64,000 bases of DNA from Lachnospira sp900551945 (GTDB lineage: Bacteria > Bacillota > Clostridia > Lachnospirales > Lachnospiraceae). Where the stretch lies: NCBI GenBank assembly GCA_048380335.1, contig DBFCCI010000024.1:1-64000 (forward strand), written 5' to 3'. How positions within the stretch are numbered: the stretch's first letter is position 1; the number at the start of each line of letters is the position of its first letter. Under the pieces are notes generated by a model. That model saw only the letters and a program-made list of their open reading frames with translations. It was not told the origin of the DNA and did not search any database. Shown piece by piece: positions 53,712 to 62,466 of this stretch. The translations under genes and the position numbers were made by a program.

Positions 53712-53966
53712 TTATTTCCCAAATGAGAAAAATCCCTTCTTCTCATAAGGCTCACTTGTATGTGATACAAGCTTATATCCAATCTCACTAATTTCTTTTT
53801 CAACCTGTGCCATATCCAAATCTTCTTTACTAATTACAACTGTTTCACCCTTCTTAGCAGAAGATGTAACTTTTTTCACATTAAATTTATTTCTCATAAG
53901 GTCATTCATGTGTGACTCACACATTCCACACATCATACCATCAATATTTAAAACTGTCTTTACCAT
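53712..53966 (-). CDS. Heavy-metal-associated (copper chaperone-like) protein
   Basis: 84 residues; single HMA domain with the metal-binding pair in GMMCGMCESHMNDLMRNKFN near residues 10-29. The ferredoxin-like fold continues KKGETVVISKEDLDMAQVEK. An extra tail of about 17 residues (SEPYEKKGFFSFGK) follows. Likely hands Cu(I) to a P-type ATPase or sensor; neither is adjacent. A CsoR-like palindrome overlaps its promoter, which supports a copper role. A good AGGAGG site precedes it. Confidence 0.88.
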   Translation of the reverse strand: MVKTVLNIDGMMCGMCESHMNDLMRNKFNVKKVTSSAKKGETVVISKEDLDMAQVEKEISEIGYKLVSHTSEPYEKKGFFSFGK

Positions 53967-54089
53967 AATTAATTCCTCCTAATAAAAAAATAATTCAAAA
54001 ACATTTTCATTCATTACTTACTATTATAAATAACTCACAACATATTATAAAAGTAATAAACTTATATCTATAATTATCTTTAGTTAAAT

Positions 54090-54106
54090 ATACCCCATAG
54101 GGGTAT
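54090..54106 (-). promoter_or_regulatory. CsoR-like copper operator
   Basis: ATACCCC-ATA-GGGGTAT, a perfect 7-bp inverted repeat, matches the known CsoR operator pattern. It overlaps a TATATT -10 (54087-54092) reading toward the copper-chaperone gene about 120 bp away. The rest of 53967-54402 is AT-rich with no gene. Confidence 0.75.
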
Positions 54107-54402
54107 TGATATAATATAACTACAATTCTAATATGTCAAGTATATTGCAAATATTATTATGATAAAATATATCATTTGAATATTCGTATAATTTTTATTT
54201 TAACATCATCAACTATCACTCCAAAATACAAAAAACATTCTTTGCAAATTTCTTATAATTTAGAGTGACAATCGCCAATTTCTCATATAAGAAAAACTTT
54301 GATTAATTACTCCAATAAATAAAAAGACAAGACTATAATTTTTTAGTATAATGAAAATATAAACCATACAAAAATTGAAATATATAAAATAAGGAGATTT
54401 TT

Positions 54403-54918
54403 ATGTTTGACGGAAAAGAAGTTACAATACAAGATATGATGAACTGTCGAGATAGACGTTCTTATTACCAAATTCAATTTATACAAAAATACAATTGCCC
54501 TGTGCTTTCATTTACACTTAATATTCCAGGCCCTATAAAAACTGATACAAGACTCTTAGCACTATTTAATGACGCAAAAGAAAATATCATAAATGTACTA
54601 AAAGAAAATAATATACAAATCTGTGACAGTGTTATTTTTAATGACCACACTGGCTACGAATTAATGCTTTGTTTTAAGGGCGACGCTTCATTTGTCAAAG
54701 AAAAAACAATGTATATAGAAGAAAATGCACCATTAGGCAGACTCTTTGATATTGATATAATAGATACCGATGGTGAAAAAATATCACGACCAGTTTTTAG
54801 AAAATGCCTTATATGCGACTGTCAAGCTCAAGATTGCGCCCGCTCAAGAAAACACTCAATAAAAGAAATGCAGGATAAAATAGAAACACTTTTAACAGAA
54901 GCAGAATACACCAAATAG
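54403..54918 (+). CDS. citX: Holo-citrate lyase synthase (CitX)
   Basis: 171 residues. CitX transfers the phosphoribosyl-dephospho-CoA prosthetic group onto the acyl carrier subunit CitD. Signature LGRLFDIDIIDTDGEKISRP, then CLICDCQAQDCARSRKHSIK, is clearly present. AAGGAGATTTTT precedes the ATG. It is separated from citD-citE by about 4 kb and reads in the other direction; the CitD target at 59650-59952 is intact but the alpha subunit is not. Confidence 0.92.
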   Translation: MFDGKEVTIQDMMNCRDRRSYYQIQFIQKYNCPVLSFTLNIPGPIKTDTRLLALFNDAKENIINVLKENNIQICDSVIFNDHTGYELMLCFKGDASFVKEKTMYIEENAPLGRLFDIDIIDTDGEKISRPVFRKCLICDCQAQDCARSRKHSIKEMQDKIETLLTEAEYTK

Positions 54919-54938
54919 TTAAGCAAATATTAAAAAAA

Positions 54939-54970
54939 CACACCTATGTTAAATATAAACAATAGGTGTG
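54939..54970. terminator. Bidirectional terminator between citX and the carbonic anhydrase gene
   Basis: CACACCTA (54939-54946) pairs with TAGGTGTG (54963-54970). Seven A residues precede it and ATTTTAATT follows, suiting both converging transcripts. Confidence 0.75.
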
Positions 54971-55018
54971 ATTTTAATTATATTATTTAATATGAGTACA
55001 ATTTTAACAAACTATAAT

Positions 55019-55558
55019 TTACAAGCACATTAACTCCCCAGTAACTGAGTCCATTACAAAGCCTGAAATTGTAACATCTTTGGGAATTAATGGGTGTTCC
55101 TTTAATGCTTTGACTGTATTTCTTACAGAGTCTTCTACATTCTCAAAACCACTCAGCCACTTTTCAAACTGTAGTCCACTTGACTTAAGTAACTCAATAT
55201 CATGCTCTGATACACCTCGTTCTATCATCTGCTGTATCATTTCATCACTGTCTATATATTGAACGCCACAATCTGTATGACCTATAACCATAACTTCTTC
55301 TACGCCAAGTTCAAGAATCGCAACAAGCAAACTTCTTACAACACTTCCATAAGGGTGAGTAATTACTCCGCCTGCGTTTTTAATCATTTTAACATCACCA
55401 TTTTTAAGTCCCAATGCCGCAGGTAACAACTCCACAAGTCTTGTATCCATACATGATAAAATAGCAAGCTTTTTATTTGGATACTTACTTGATATGTACT
55501 TTTCATACTTCTTTTCTTCTACAAACTTTTTGTTATACTCTAAAATCTCTTCTATCAT
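55019..55558 (-). CDS. Beta-class carbonic anhydrase
   Basis: 179 residues; interconverts CO2 and bicarbonate with a zinc ion. The zinc and catalytic residues are in LAILSCMDTRLVELLPAALG (C, D, R) and VMVIGHTDCGVQYIDSDEM (H and C). The size matches the short type found in Firmicutes. Its start overlaps the end of the yitT-family gene by four bases, so the two are translated together. No link to citrate use is evident beyond position. Confidence 0.93.
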   Translation of the reverse strand: MIEEILEYNKKFVEEKKYEKYISSKYPNKKLAILSCMDTRLVELLPAALGLKNGDVKMIKNAGGVITHPYGSVVRSLLVAILELGVEEVMVIGHTDCGVQYIDSDEMIQQMIERGVSEHDIELLKSSGLQFEKWLSGFENVEDSVRNTVKALKEHPLIPKDVTISGFVMDSVTGELMCL

Positions 55559-56448
55559 ATTGACAAAAACCCCTTTCCAAAAACTTCACTCGTACTTGAT
55601 ACGGAAATAAATGCGTCGAGCTTATGCTCTCTTATGTAATTTCTTAATAAAACAGCTTGTCCTTTTGTTAAGGTTGAAAATATAACATATTTCTCGCCAT
55701 GAGAATAAGCACCATAAGCTTTAGTAACTGTTGCGCTCTTTTTAAGGTCATGCGTAATAAAATCACAAATCATATCGGCATCGTCACAAACTATTGTAAC
55801 TGCCTTTCTAAGATTAATCATTTCAATTATTCCATCAATCATAAATGACTTTACTATAAGACCTACAAATGAAAAGAGTGCTGTTTTAATATCGAATACA
55901 AATGTTGCAACTAAAATCATAATTAAATCTGAAATAAAAAGTGCAACTCCTATTTCCTGTACTTTTGTATATTTTTTTAATATCATTGCCACAACATCTG
56001 TTCCACCACTTGAAGCACCTATGTTAAAAAGAAGTGCCGAGCCAATGGCAGGAAGTGCAATTGCAAAAATTAACTCAAGCATAGGCTGGTCTGTTAGCGG
56101 TGCTTCTAATGGATATATTTTTTCAAACAACATTAAAAACAATGACAACAATGTACTTGCATAAGTTGTTTTAATTGCAAAGCCTTTTCCTAAGAATATA
56201 AATCCAATAAGTAATAAAATCATATTTGCAGCAAATGTAAAATTTCCTGCCGTAATTGGAAATACTTCTGCAACCACTACAGCAAAACCTGTTACGCCAC
56301 CAAATGTAAAATTATTGGGAAACTTGAAAAAATAAACACCAACAGCCATAATAAATATGCTTATTGTAATCATTACAAAATTGTTAATCTGTTTTACTAA
56401 ATTACTTTGATTTTCTTTTCCTAATCCAAATCCCATTTTAACCACCAT
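55555..56448 (-). CDS. YitT family membrane protein
   Basis: 297 residues with about five to six membrane segments (such as MITISIFIMAVGVYFFKFPN and VVAMILKKYTKVQEIGVALF) in the DUF161 part, and a cytosolic C-terminal DUF2179 domain (KYVIFSTLTKGQAVLLRNYI). Family of unknown transport role. The GGVTGFAVV and GASSGGTDVVA glycine stretches are family hallmarks. Overlaps the carbonic anhydrase start. Confidence 0.9.
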   Translation of the reverse strand: MVVKMGFGLGKENQSNLVKQINNFVMITISIFIMAVGVYFFKFPNNFTFGGVTGFAVVVAEVFPITAGNFTFAANMILLLIGFIFLGKGFAIKTTYASTLLSLFLMLFEKIYPLEAPLTDQPMLELIFAIALPAIGSALLFNIGASSGGTDVVAMILKKYTKVQEIGVALFISDLIMILVATFVFDIKTALFSFVGLIVKSFMIDGIIEMINLRKAVTIVCDDADMICDFITHDLKKSATVTKAYGAYSHGEKYVIFSTLTKGQAVLLRNYIREHKLDAFISVSSTSEVFGKGFLSI

Positions 56449-56560
56449 TCCTTAATATTCTATAACAAATTTTAAAAAATGAGCAACCATTGTTTAAAGG
56501 TACTTTATAATGAGTAACCTATGAACAATAACTATAATTTCTAACAACCTATTATAATAC

Positions 56561-56598
56561 AAATACCTCTGCTTGTCAGTAAAACAGCAGAGGTATTT
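56561..56598 (-). terminator. Terminator after the citrate transporter
   Basis: Perfect 13-bp stem AAATACCTCTGCT (56561-56573) with AGCAGAGGTATTT (56586-56598), 21 bp after the citM stop; T-rich on the minus strand. Confidence 0.75.
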
Positions 56599-56618
56599 AC
56601 ACATATTTAGGAAAAGAT

Positions 56619-57965
56619 TTATATGGTAATGACACCTAATATAATACCTGCTATTAAACAGACTATACTTATGCCCCATACCCAAAGAAATGTTGCTTTG
56701 ATGTGGTCTTTAATGTCAATTCCAGCAAGTCCAACACCTAAGAATGTAGCAGGTACGTTAGGACTTATAAATGCTGCACAGTTTCTACAAACAACCATTG
56801 CAATACCTGTTTCAACAGGGTCAACACCAAAAGCATTACCAACACCAATAAGAATTGGTAACATACCATAAAAGTATGCGTCAGTACTAAATGCAAGTGC
56901 CAATGGCACAGATAATACACCAATAATAATTGGAAGGAATGGGCCCATTGCATCAGGTATACAACCTGCAAGGACATTTCCCATTGCGTCCATTACATTT
57001 GAATCTTCCAAAACTCCGAGGAATACACCAGCTCCAAAAAGTGTTGAAGCCATCATAACTGCTGAATCAGCATGTCTTTTAATTACTTTACTTTGAAGCT
57101 TTGAACCATGATAATTTACAAATAATCCTAATGCACAACCAATCATAAATATAACGTAAGTTGGTACTGGAAGTACAATAAGACATACAATAACTGCAAG
57201 TGTTAAAATAACATTAAAGATAAAGCACTTTGGTCTTGCAAGTGATAAATCTTTTTCTTCTGCAACATCGTTGTCATCATCATCTTCTACATCGCCATGT
57301 TCTAACGCAAGCTTACCATTAAGACCTGCACCACGCTTTATTTCAATTGTACCCTAGATAAAAGCTGTTGCAAATGCAAGAACAATACCAACAATCTGCA
57401 TTGGGAGAATTTTTGCCCAAAGGTCATTAGCTTCAATACCTAATACAGAAGCGGCTCTCATAGTAGGACCACCCCAAGGCATTAAGTTCATAACACCCAT
57501 AGCTGTAACACAGATTAATAAAAGTGTTGTTGGACGCATATGTAACTTCTTGTAAATAGGAAGCATAGCAGGTACACAGATAAGGAATGTTGCAGCTCCT
57601 GCACCATCTAAATGTGCAATCATTGCTATAACACAAGTCATCATTGCTACACCGATTACATTACTTCCGACCTTTTTTAATAATGCACCGATTATCTTGT
57701 CGAACATTCCTGCATCAGTCATAATACCAAAGAAAATAACTGAGAACATGAAAAGACAAGCTGTTGGTGAAGTTCCCTTTACACCTTTTGAAATAAAGTC
57801 ACCAACTTCTTTAATTGTGAAAGTTCCTGTAACACACAGGATAGCCGCTGCTGCTGATGAAACACTGATAAATGCCATCGCAGGCGTTGTTACATTTTTG
57901 AGTAAGAGGACAATTACCATTATAATTGTAAGAAATCCTAATACTGCTAACATCGTTTCGCCCAT
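56619..57965 (-). pseudogene. citM: CitMHS family citrate transporter with an in-frame stop
   Basis: 448 codons would encode a full-length Mg/Ca-citrate proton symporter of about 12 segments. The first part (MGETMLAVLGFLTIIMVIVL, MIAHLDGAGAATFLICVPAM, GVMNLMPWGGPTMRAASVLG) ends ATAFI at a TAG (57354-57356). The same frame continues GTIEIKRGAGLNGKLALEHG, an acidic loop, and the rest of the transporter to the normal end. The stop stands where the family has leucine, so TTG to TAG is the likely change. Both halves keep good coding character, so the change is recent. GGGGGG seven bases before the ATG. Confidence 0.88.
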
Positions 57966-58069
57966 AATACGGCCCCCCTTGTTTCATTTGATATGGTTAT
58001 TATAAGGGGTCAACCTTACACGCATTATGTTAAAATCTAAACAAATATTAATATTTACATTAAAAAGTA

Positions 58070-58548
58070 TTAAGAAGAATACTTTCTTATAACATCAAGT
58101 ATCTGCGTATCTGAAACTGGCTTCTCAATATATGCGTCAATAATACCATGCTGTCTAGCTTCGATAATCTCCTTTTTAACTTGATTTGTCATAATAATTC
58201 TTAACATTCCTGTATACATTTCCTTAATAGACATTGCAAAACATATTCCTGTATCATCTTTACCCGTCTGTGACAATTCCTCGTCTATAAGAATAATATC
58301 AAATTTCTTTTGGCTTAACAACTGTTTAGCATCTTTTGTACAATTAGCAGTAGAAATCTTAATGCCAAGTTTAGCAAATCGCTTTTCAAGTAATCTTAAT
58401 ACCTTTTCATTGTCATCAAGTACAAGCAGACTTAACTTTTCACCAAGCTGACCGTCATCTTTCCTTGCAATATATTTACTCTCTTTATCTGCCACTGGCA
58501 AGTAGATAAAAAATGTACTTCCTTCGCCAAGCTTACTCTCGCCATGAT
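58070..58548 (-). pseudogene. Hybrid histidine kinase, C-terminal remnant (ATPase G2 box plus receiver domain)
   Basis: The frame has no start of its own. It opens HGESKLGEGSTFFIYLP, the G2 box that ends histidine-kinase ATPase domains, and leads through a short linker to a receiver domain: LSLLVLDDNEKVLRLLEKRF, phospho-acceptor aspartate in FDIILIDEELSQTG, and lysine in YIEKPVS. The receiver is complete. Everything before the G2 box is missing and is replaced by citF sequence. A TTG at 58501 could start the receiver part alone. Confidence 0.85.
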
Positions 58549-58680
58549 TTACAACACACTTTGTATATGGGCCGTCTTTTTATATACATAACCATCTTTA
58601 TAATGAACACCCTGAAATACTTCTTTACCTGTTTTTTCTATAATATCTTCAGGAATATCTCTACCTACTGCATTAATCAT
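58549..58680 (-). pseudogene. citF: Citrate lyase alpha subunit, N-terminal remnant
   Basis: From the ATG at 58680 (GAGGAG just upstream): MINAVGRDIPEDIIEKTGKE, VFQGVHYKDGYVYKKTA, the start of CitF. One C is missing in GGCCC, so the frame shifts after residue 37 and stops; restoring it gives KCVVN and then runs straight into the kinase remnant. More than 450 codons of the transferase are gone. It lies about 70 bp after citE in the usual citD-citE-citF order. Without CitF no citrate lyase complex can form. Confidence 0.85.
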
Positions 58681-58750
58681 TTTACTCCTCATTTCTGCAC
58701 ACATTTTTTTGCGTATAAAATTATATTTTGTGTGCTAAAATATACTGTAA

Positions 58751-59653
58751 TTATAAATCTCCATGATATACACCTGATGCTTTAGCTAATTCTATTGTTC
58801 TCTTTGCTCCGTCATAGAATGCTATATCAATCATTTTTCCATCAACTGTAAATACGCCAATTCCCTTTGCGCTCTTTTCATCAATTTCTCTTACAACTTT
58901 TTCTGCAAAGATTATGTCTTTTTCCTTTGGAGTAAATATTTCATGTACAATGTTAATCTGTCTTGGATTTACAATTGATTTTCCGTCAAAGCCCATAAGA
59001 TGAATACTTTCTACATCCTTACGGAAGCCTTCCATATCATCTAAATTTGTATAAACAGTATCAAAACACTGAACACCTGCTGCTCTTGCTGCAATAAGCA
59101 TATTCTGTCTTGCACCCATAAGTTCGATACCTGTACCAGTGATATGAGTCTGTAAATCTTTTGTATAGTCACCACCAGACAACGCAATACCAAATAATCT
59201 TTCTGATGACTCACAAACATCCATAGCTCTCATAACACCCTTTGCTGACTCTATAGCAGCCATAAGAAGTGTACTTCCCTTTTCAACACCAAATTCCTTT
59301 TCAGCTTCATCAACAGCTTTTTCAACTCTTTGTACATCTTCTGCGCTTTCTGTCTTTGGAATACGAATTGCATCACAACCACCTGCAACACACACTCTTA
59401 CATCTTCTTCCCAATAAGGTGTATCTAATCCGTTAATTCTTACAACACGTTCAACTCCATGATAGTCAATTTCCTTTAACGCATGATATAAAGAAAATCT
59501 TGCAACGTCCTTCTGATTTTGTGCAACTGCGTCCTCTAAATCAAGCATTATAGAATCTGGCTTGTATATATATGGGTCTTTAATTAATGCAGGCTTTTGT
59601 GCATTTAAAAACATCATTGTTCTTCTTAATCTTTTCTTGTTTGGATTACTCAT
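58751..59653 (-). CDS. citE: Citrate lyase beta subunit (citryl-CoA lyase)
   Basis: 300 residues from the ATG at 59653, which overlaps the citD stop as ATGA. Cleaves citryl-thioester to oxaloacetate and acetyl-thioester. MLDLEDAVAQNQKDVARFSL (substrate/metal region), RINGLDTPYWEEDV and the GGDYTKDL site with FGIALSG are conserved, and the HpcH/HpaI aldolase barrel is complete. It appears intact, although its alpha-subunit partner is destroyed downstream. Confidence 0.95.
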   Translation of the reverse strand: MSNPNKKRLRRTMMFLNAQKPALIKDPYIYKPDSIMLDLEDAVAQNQKDVARFSLYHALKEIDYHGVERVVRINGLDTPYWEEDVRVCVAGGCDAIRIPKTESAEDVQRVEKAVDEAEKEFGVEKGSTLLMAAIESAKGVMRAMDVCESSERLFGIALSGGDYTKDLQTHITGTGIELMGARQNMLIAARAAGVQCFDTVYTNLDDMEGFRKDVESIHLMGFDGKSIVNPRQINIVHEIFTPKEKDIIFAEKVVREIDEKSAKGIGVFTVDGKMIDIAFYDGAKRTIELAKASGVYHGDL

Positions 59654-59952
59654 GACCTTACAGCTCCTCCCCATGGAATATTTTCTGTCTGTACATTAGA
59701 ACGGAATACTGCGCCCTCAACTCTTGCCTTAATTGTACAATCTAATGCACCCTTATCTACTACTTTAATCTTTACATTGTCAACCTCAAGATTTTTTAAT
59801 GTATTCATAACTACTTTCTTGATTTGATTTCCATACTGATTAATTACTGAACTTTCAAGTGTGAACTCTACTTTGCCGTTTCCTGGTTCAACAGTAACTT
59901 GAGCATCACTTGACTCTAATGTTCCTGCTATTGCAGGTCTTACTATCTCCAT
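59650..59952 (-). CDS. citD: Citrate lyase acyl carrier protein (gamma subunit)
   Basis: 100 residues. IAGTLESSDAQVTVEPGNGK contains the serine that carries the CoA-derived prosthetic group attached by CitX. ESSVINQYGNQIKKVVMNTL and the final EGAVFRSNVQTENIPWGGAV are family sequence. First gene of the cit unit, 187 bp from the divergent LysR gene, whose product probably controls it. Intact. Confidence 0.94.
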   Translation of the reverse strand: MEIVRPAIAGTLESSDAQVTVEPGNGKVEFTLESSVINQYGNQIKKVVMNTLKNLEVDNVKIKVVDKGALDCTIKARVEGAVFRSNVQTENIPWGGAVRS

Positions 59953-60139
59953 AACTGACCTCCGAAATATAAATAATAATGATTAATAATGAATTAAAAT
60001 CTGTTCTTTGTTTATGGGTACATAGTAAAATTTAAAGCTTAAAATTAATCACGTTTTTTCTTAATATTTATTAAGGGGAAAATTAATGATATAATTTTAA
60101 AAAATAAATTAGAAAATAAAAAACTGGAGTATTACAATT

Positions 60140-61045
60140 ATGGAAAAAACAATTGACTATATACTTGAAGTAGCAAAGTGTCAAGGAATTACTAAAGCTG
60201 CAAACAACCTTTATATTACCCCGTCAGCATTAAGCAAATTTGTTCAAGCAAAAGAAAAAGAGCTTCAAGTGAAACTCTTTAATAAGAATGGAAAAAAGTT
60301 CGTTTTAACTTATGCTGGTGAACGTTACGTTGAAATGTTAAAACAAATGTTAAAATTAAAACAACAAATGGATAGTGAAATGGGTAGGCTTGCGAGTATG
60401 TATATGGGACGACTTAGAATTGGCTTTCAGATTTCCCTTGCTGATACTATAATGTCAAAGGTAATACCTGATTTTCAAAAAATGTATCCTAATGTACAGA
60501 TTATGCTTGAAGAAAATAGTTCTGAGGAGTTAGTACATTTATTAAAAAGAAAAGAACTTGATATCGTAATTACTACCCTTGACTATGCCGATGAAACACT
60601 CAACTGCCAATCACTAACTCAAGGTCAAATGGTGATTGCTGTTCCTAATAACAGTCATCTTATAAACCTAGCAAAACAAACACCCGACTTTAAATATCCG
60701 TGGATAGATTTTAACGAATGTGCAGATGAAAAAGTTGTTGCGCTATCATCAACACAAGCACTTCGAGCCTATACAAATCAAGTATATGCCAATTACAAAA
60801 TTGAACCACAGTTAAACGTAATTGCAAGGTCTACAAGGACAGCTCTTTTGTGCGTTTCTAACAATATGGGTGTTACTGTTACATTTGATTTTTTAGTCTA
60901 TCAAAATCACTTTGAAGATAAAGTAACACTTTTATCATTTGGCGAACAGCCTATAACAAATCAATTTGTAGTACTATCTGAAAAGAAAAGTGTACTGCGT
61001 ACAGAAGCAGAAGCCTTTACACAAATCTGTCAAAAATACTTCTAA
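60140..61045 (+). CDS. LysR family transcriptional regulator
   Basis: 301 residues. N-terminal winged helix (ILEVAKCQGITKAANNLYIT then PSALSKFVQAKEKELQVKLF) and a C-terminal effector domain. It is divergent from citD and upstream of an SLC13 carboxylate transporter, so it may control either or both; a citrate- or dicarboxylate-type ligand is an inference from neighbours. Complete, no lesions. Confidence 0.93.
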   Translation: MEKTIDYILEVAKCQGITKAANNLYITPSALSKFVQAKEKELQVKLFNKNGKKFVLTYAGERYVEMLKQMLKLKQQMDSEMGRLASMYMGRLRIGFQISLADTIMSKVIPDFQKMYPNVQIMLEENSSEELVHLLKRKELDIVITTLDYADETLNCQSLTQGQMVIAVPNNSHLINLAKQTPDFKYPWIDFNECADEKVVALSSTQALRAYTNQVYANYKIEPQLNVIARSTRTALLCVSNNMGVTVTFDFLVYQNHFEDKVTLLSFGEQPITNQFVVLSEKKSVLRTEAEAFTQICQKYF

Positions 61046-61073
61046 ATAATATCAACCTAAAACTCAACAAAAG

Positions 61074-61103
61074 TTGAAAACGTTGCGATTTACTTAATAT
61101 AAT
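61074..61103 (+). promoter_or_regulatory. Promoter of the SLC13 transporter unit
   Basis: Plus-strand TTGAAA (61074-61079), 18 bases, TATAAT (61098-61103), 65 bp before the transporter ATG. Confidence 0.65.
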
Positions 61104-61167
61104 ACTTCTTTTATAATAAACTTAATTCAATTAGCAGAATTAAATTTATTATAGGAGGAAAAGGTAT

Positions 61168-62442
61168 ATGACACCATTACAAATCACACTTATTATTCTT
61201 ACCTGTACAATAATTGCTTTTTTGTCAGGAAAACTTCCTATCGGTCTTATATCCGTAGGAATTATGTTATCACTTGTATTAACTGGAGTGATGACTCCGG
61301 CAAAAGCTTTCGCAGGCTTTACAAACACTAACGTAATTATGTTTGTTGCTATGTTTGTTATCGGTGCTGCTCTTACAAAAACGAGCATATTAGACAAAGC
61401 ACAGAAACTAGTAGTGAAATACAAAGATAATTCAAAAATGTTAATTCTTATATCAGCAATAGTAGCTGGCTTTTTAGCCTGTCTTACAAGTGCTACTGCT
61501 GCTGCCGCAATTATGCTTCCACTACTTGTTGGCATAGCAAACGAAATAAACGTAAGCAGAAGTAAACTTTTATATCCCGCTATGGCAGTTGCTAATATTG
61601 CAACAAGCATAACATTTTTAGGACAAGGTGCAAGTAACATGACTTGGTCTGATGTTATGATAAATGCAGGTGGTAAAACACCTTTCGGACTTTGGGATTT
61701 TACAATTGCAAGACTCCCTATCCTTGCTGTTACTATCGCTTATATGGTATTTATCGGATACAAATTAATGCCAGATATTGACAACAGCCAATTTAATGAC
61801 AACCTTGCAGTAAAAGATTTATCATCAAAACTTACACCATTTAAAGAAAAACTTGCTATTGTCCTAGTAGTAGGCACAATTATTGCAATGATTTTTGCCG
61901 ATGTAATTGGAATTAAAATGTATCTTATCGCCGGAATTGGTGCGGCATTATTAGTGCTTACAGGTGTATTAAATGAAAAAGAAGCCTTAGGCTCAATACA
62001 TCTTCCAACAGTATTTTTATTTGCAGGAGTTCTTGCATTATCAGACGCCGTAAGCGCAACAGGCGCAGGAGATGTTGTTGCCGATATGATGATTAAGCTT
62101 ATCGGAAATACAACAAATGTATATGTAATAATGGCAGTATTCTTTATAGTTCCATTTATTCTTACACAGGTAATGTCAAACCTTGCAACAGTTACAATCT
62201 TTATTCCACTTGTAAGTGCAGCATGCGTAAAGATTGGCGTAGACCCAAGAGCCGCTGTAATGGGCGTTCTTATAGCAAGCTGTACATCAATTCTTACACC
62301 AATGGCAGCTCCATGTCAGGTTATGATATTAGAGCCGGGCGGTTATAAACTTAAAGATTATTTAAAATGTGGTCTTCCATTAGCAGTAATAATCACAATT
62401 ATGTGTATCTTTGGATTGCCATTATTATATCCATTTTATTAA
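61168..62442 (+). CDS. SLC13 / DASS family carboxylate transporter
   Basis: 424 residues, about 11 membrane segments. Two related halves each end with the family clamp: LTSATAAAAIMLPLLVGIAN (first half, SNT-like) and VMSNLATVTIFIPLVSAACV (second half, SN-L-T). Such carriers take up di- or tricarboxylates or sugar acids with Na+. AGGAGG precedes the ATG. It is followed 18-24 bp later by an enolase-superfamily dehydratase, so the substrate may be a sugar acid rather than citrate. Confidence 0.9.
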   Translation: MTPLQITLIILTCTIIAFLSGKLPIGLISVGIMLSLVLTGVMTPAKAFAGFTNTNVIMFVAMFVIGAALTKTSILDKAQKLVVKYKDNSKMLILISAIVAGFLACLTSATAAAAIMLPLLVGIANEINVSRSKLLYPAMAVANIATSITFLGQGASNMTWSDVMINAGGKTPFGLWDFTIARLPILAVTIAYMVFIGYKLMPDIDNSQFNDNLAVKDLSSKLTPFKEKLAIVLVVGTIIAMIFADVIGIKMYLIAGIGAALLVLTGVLNEKEALGSIHLPTVFLFAGVLALSDAVSATGAGDVVADMMIKLIGNTTNVYVIMAVFFIVPFILTQVMSNLATVTIFIPLVSAACVKIGVDPRAAVMGVLIASCTSILTPMAAPCQVMILEPGGYKLKDYLKCGLPLAVIITIMCIFGLPLLYPFY

Positions 62443-62466
62443 TTAAATTAGAAAGGAAATTTGAAA

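Noticed and set aside
54250..54402. Possible tRNA or small RNA upstream of citX
   Set aside because: No cloverleaf, no CCA-type acceptor and no stable stem found; plain AT-rich sequence.
57354..57356. TAG in citM read as pyrrolysine or programmed read-through
   Set aside because: The site is not one where that residue is known and no supporting element is visible; together with the citF damage a nonsense mutation is simpler.
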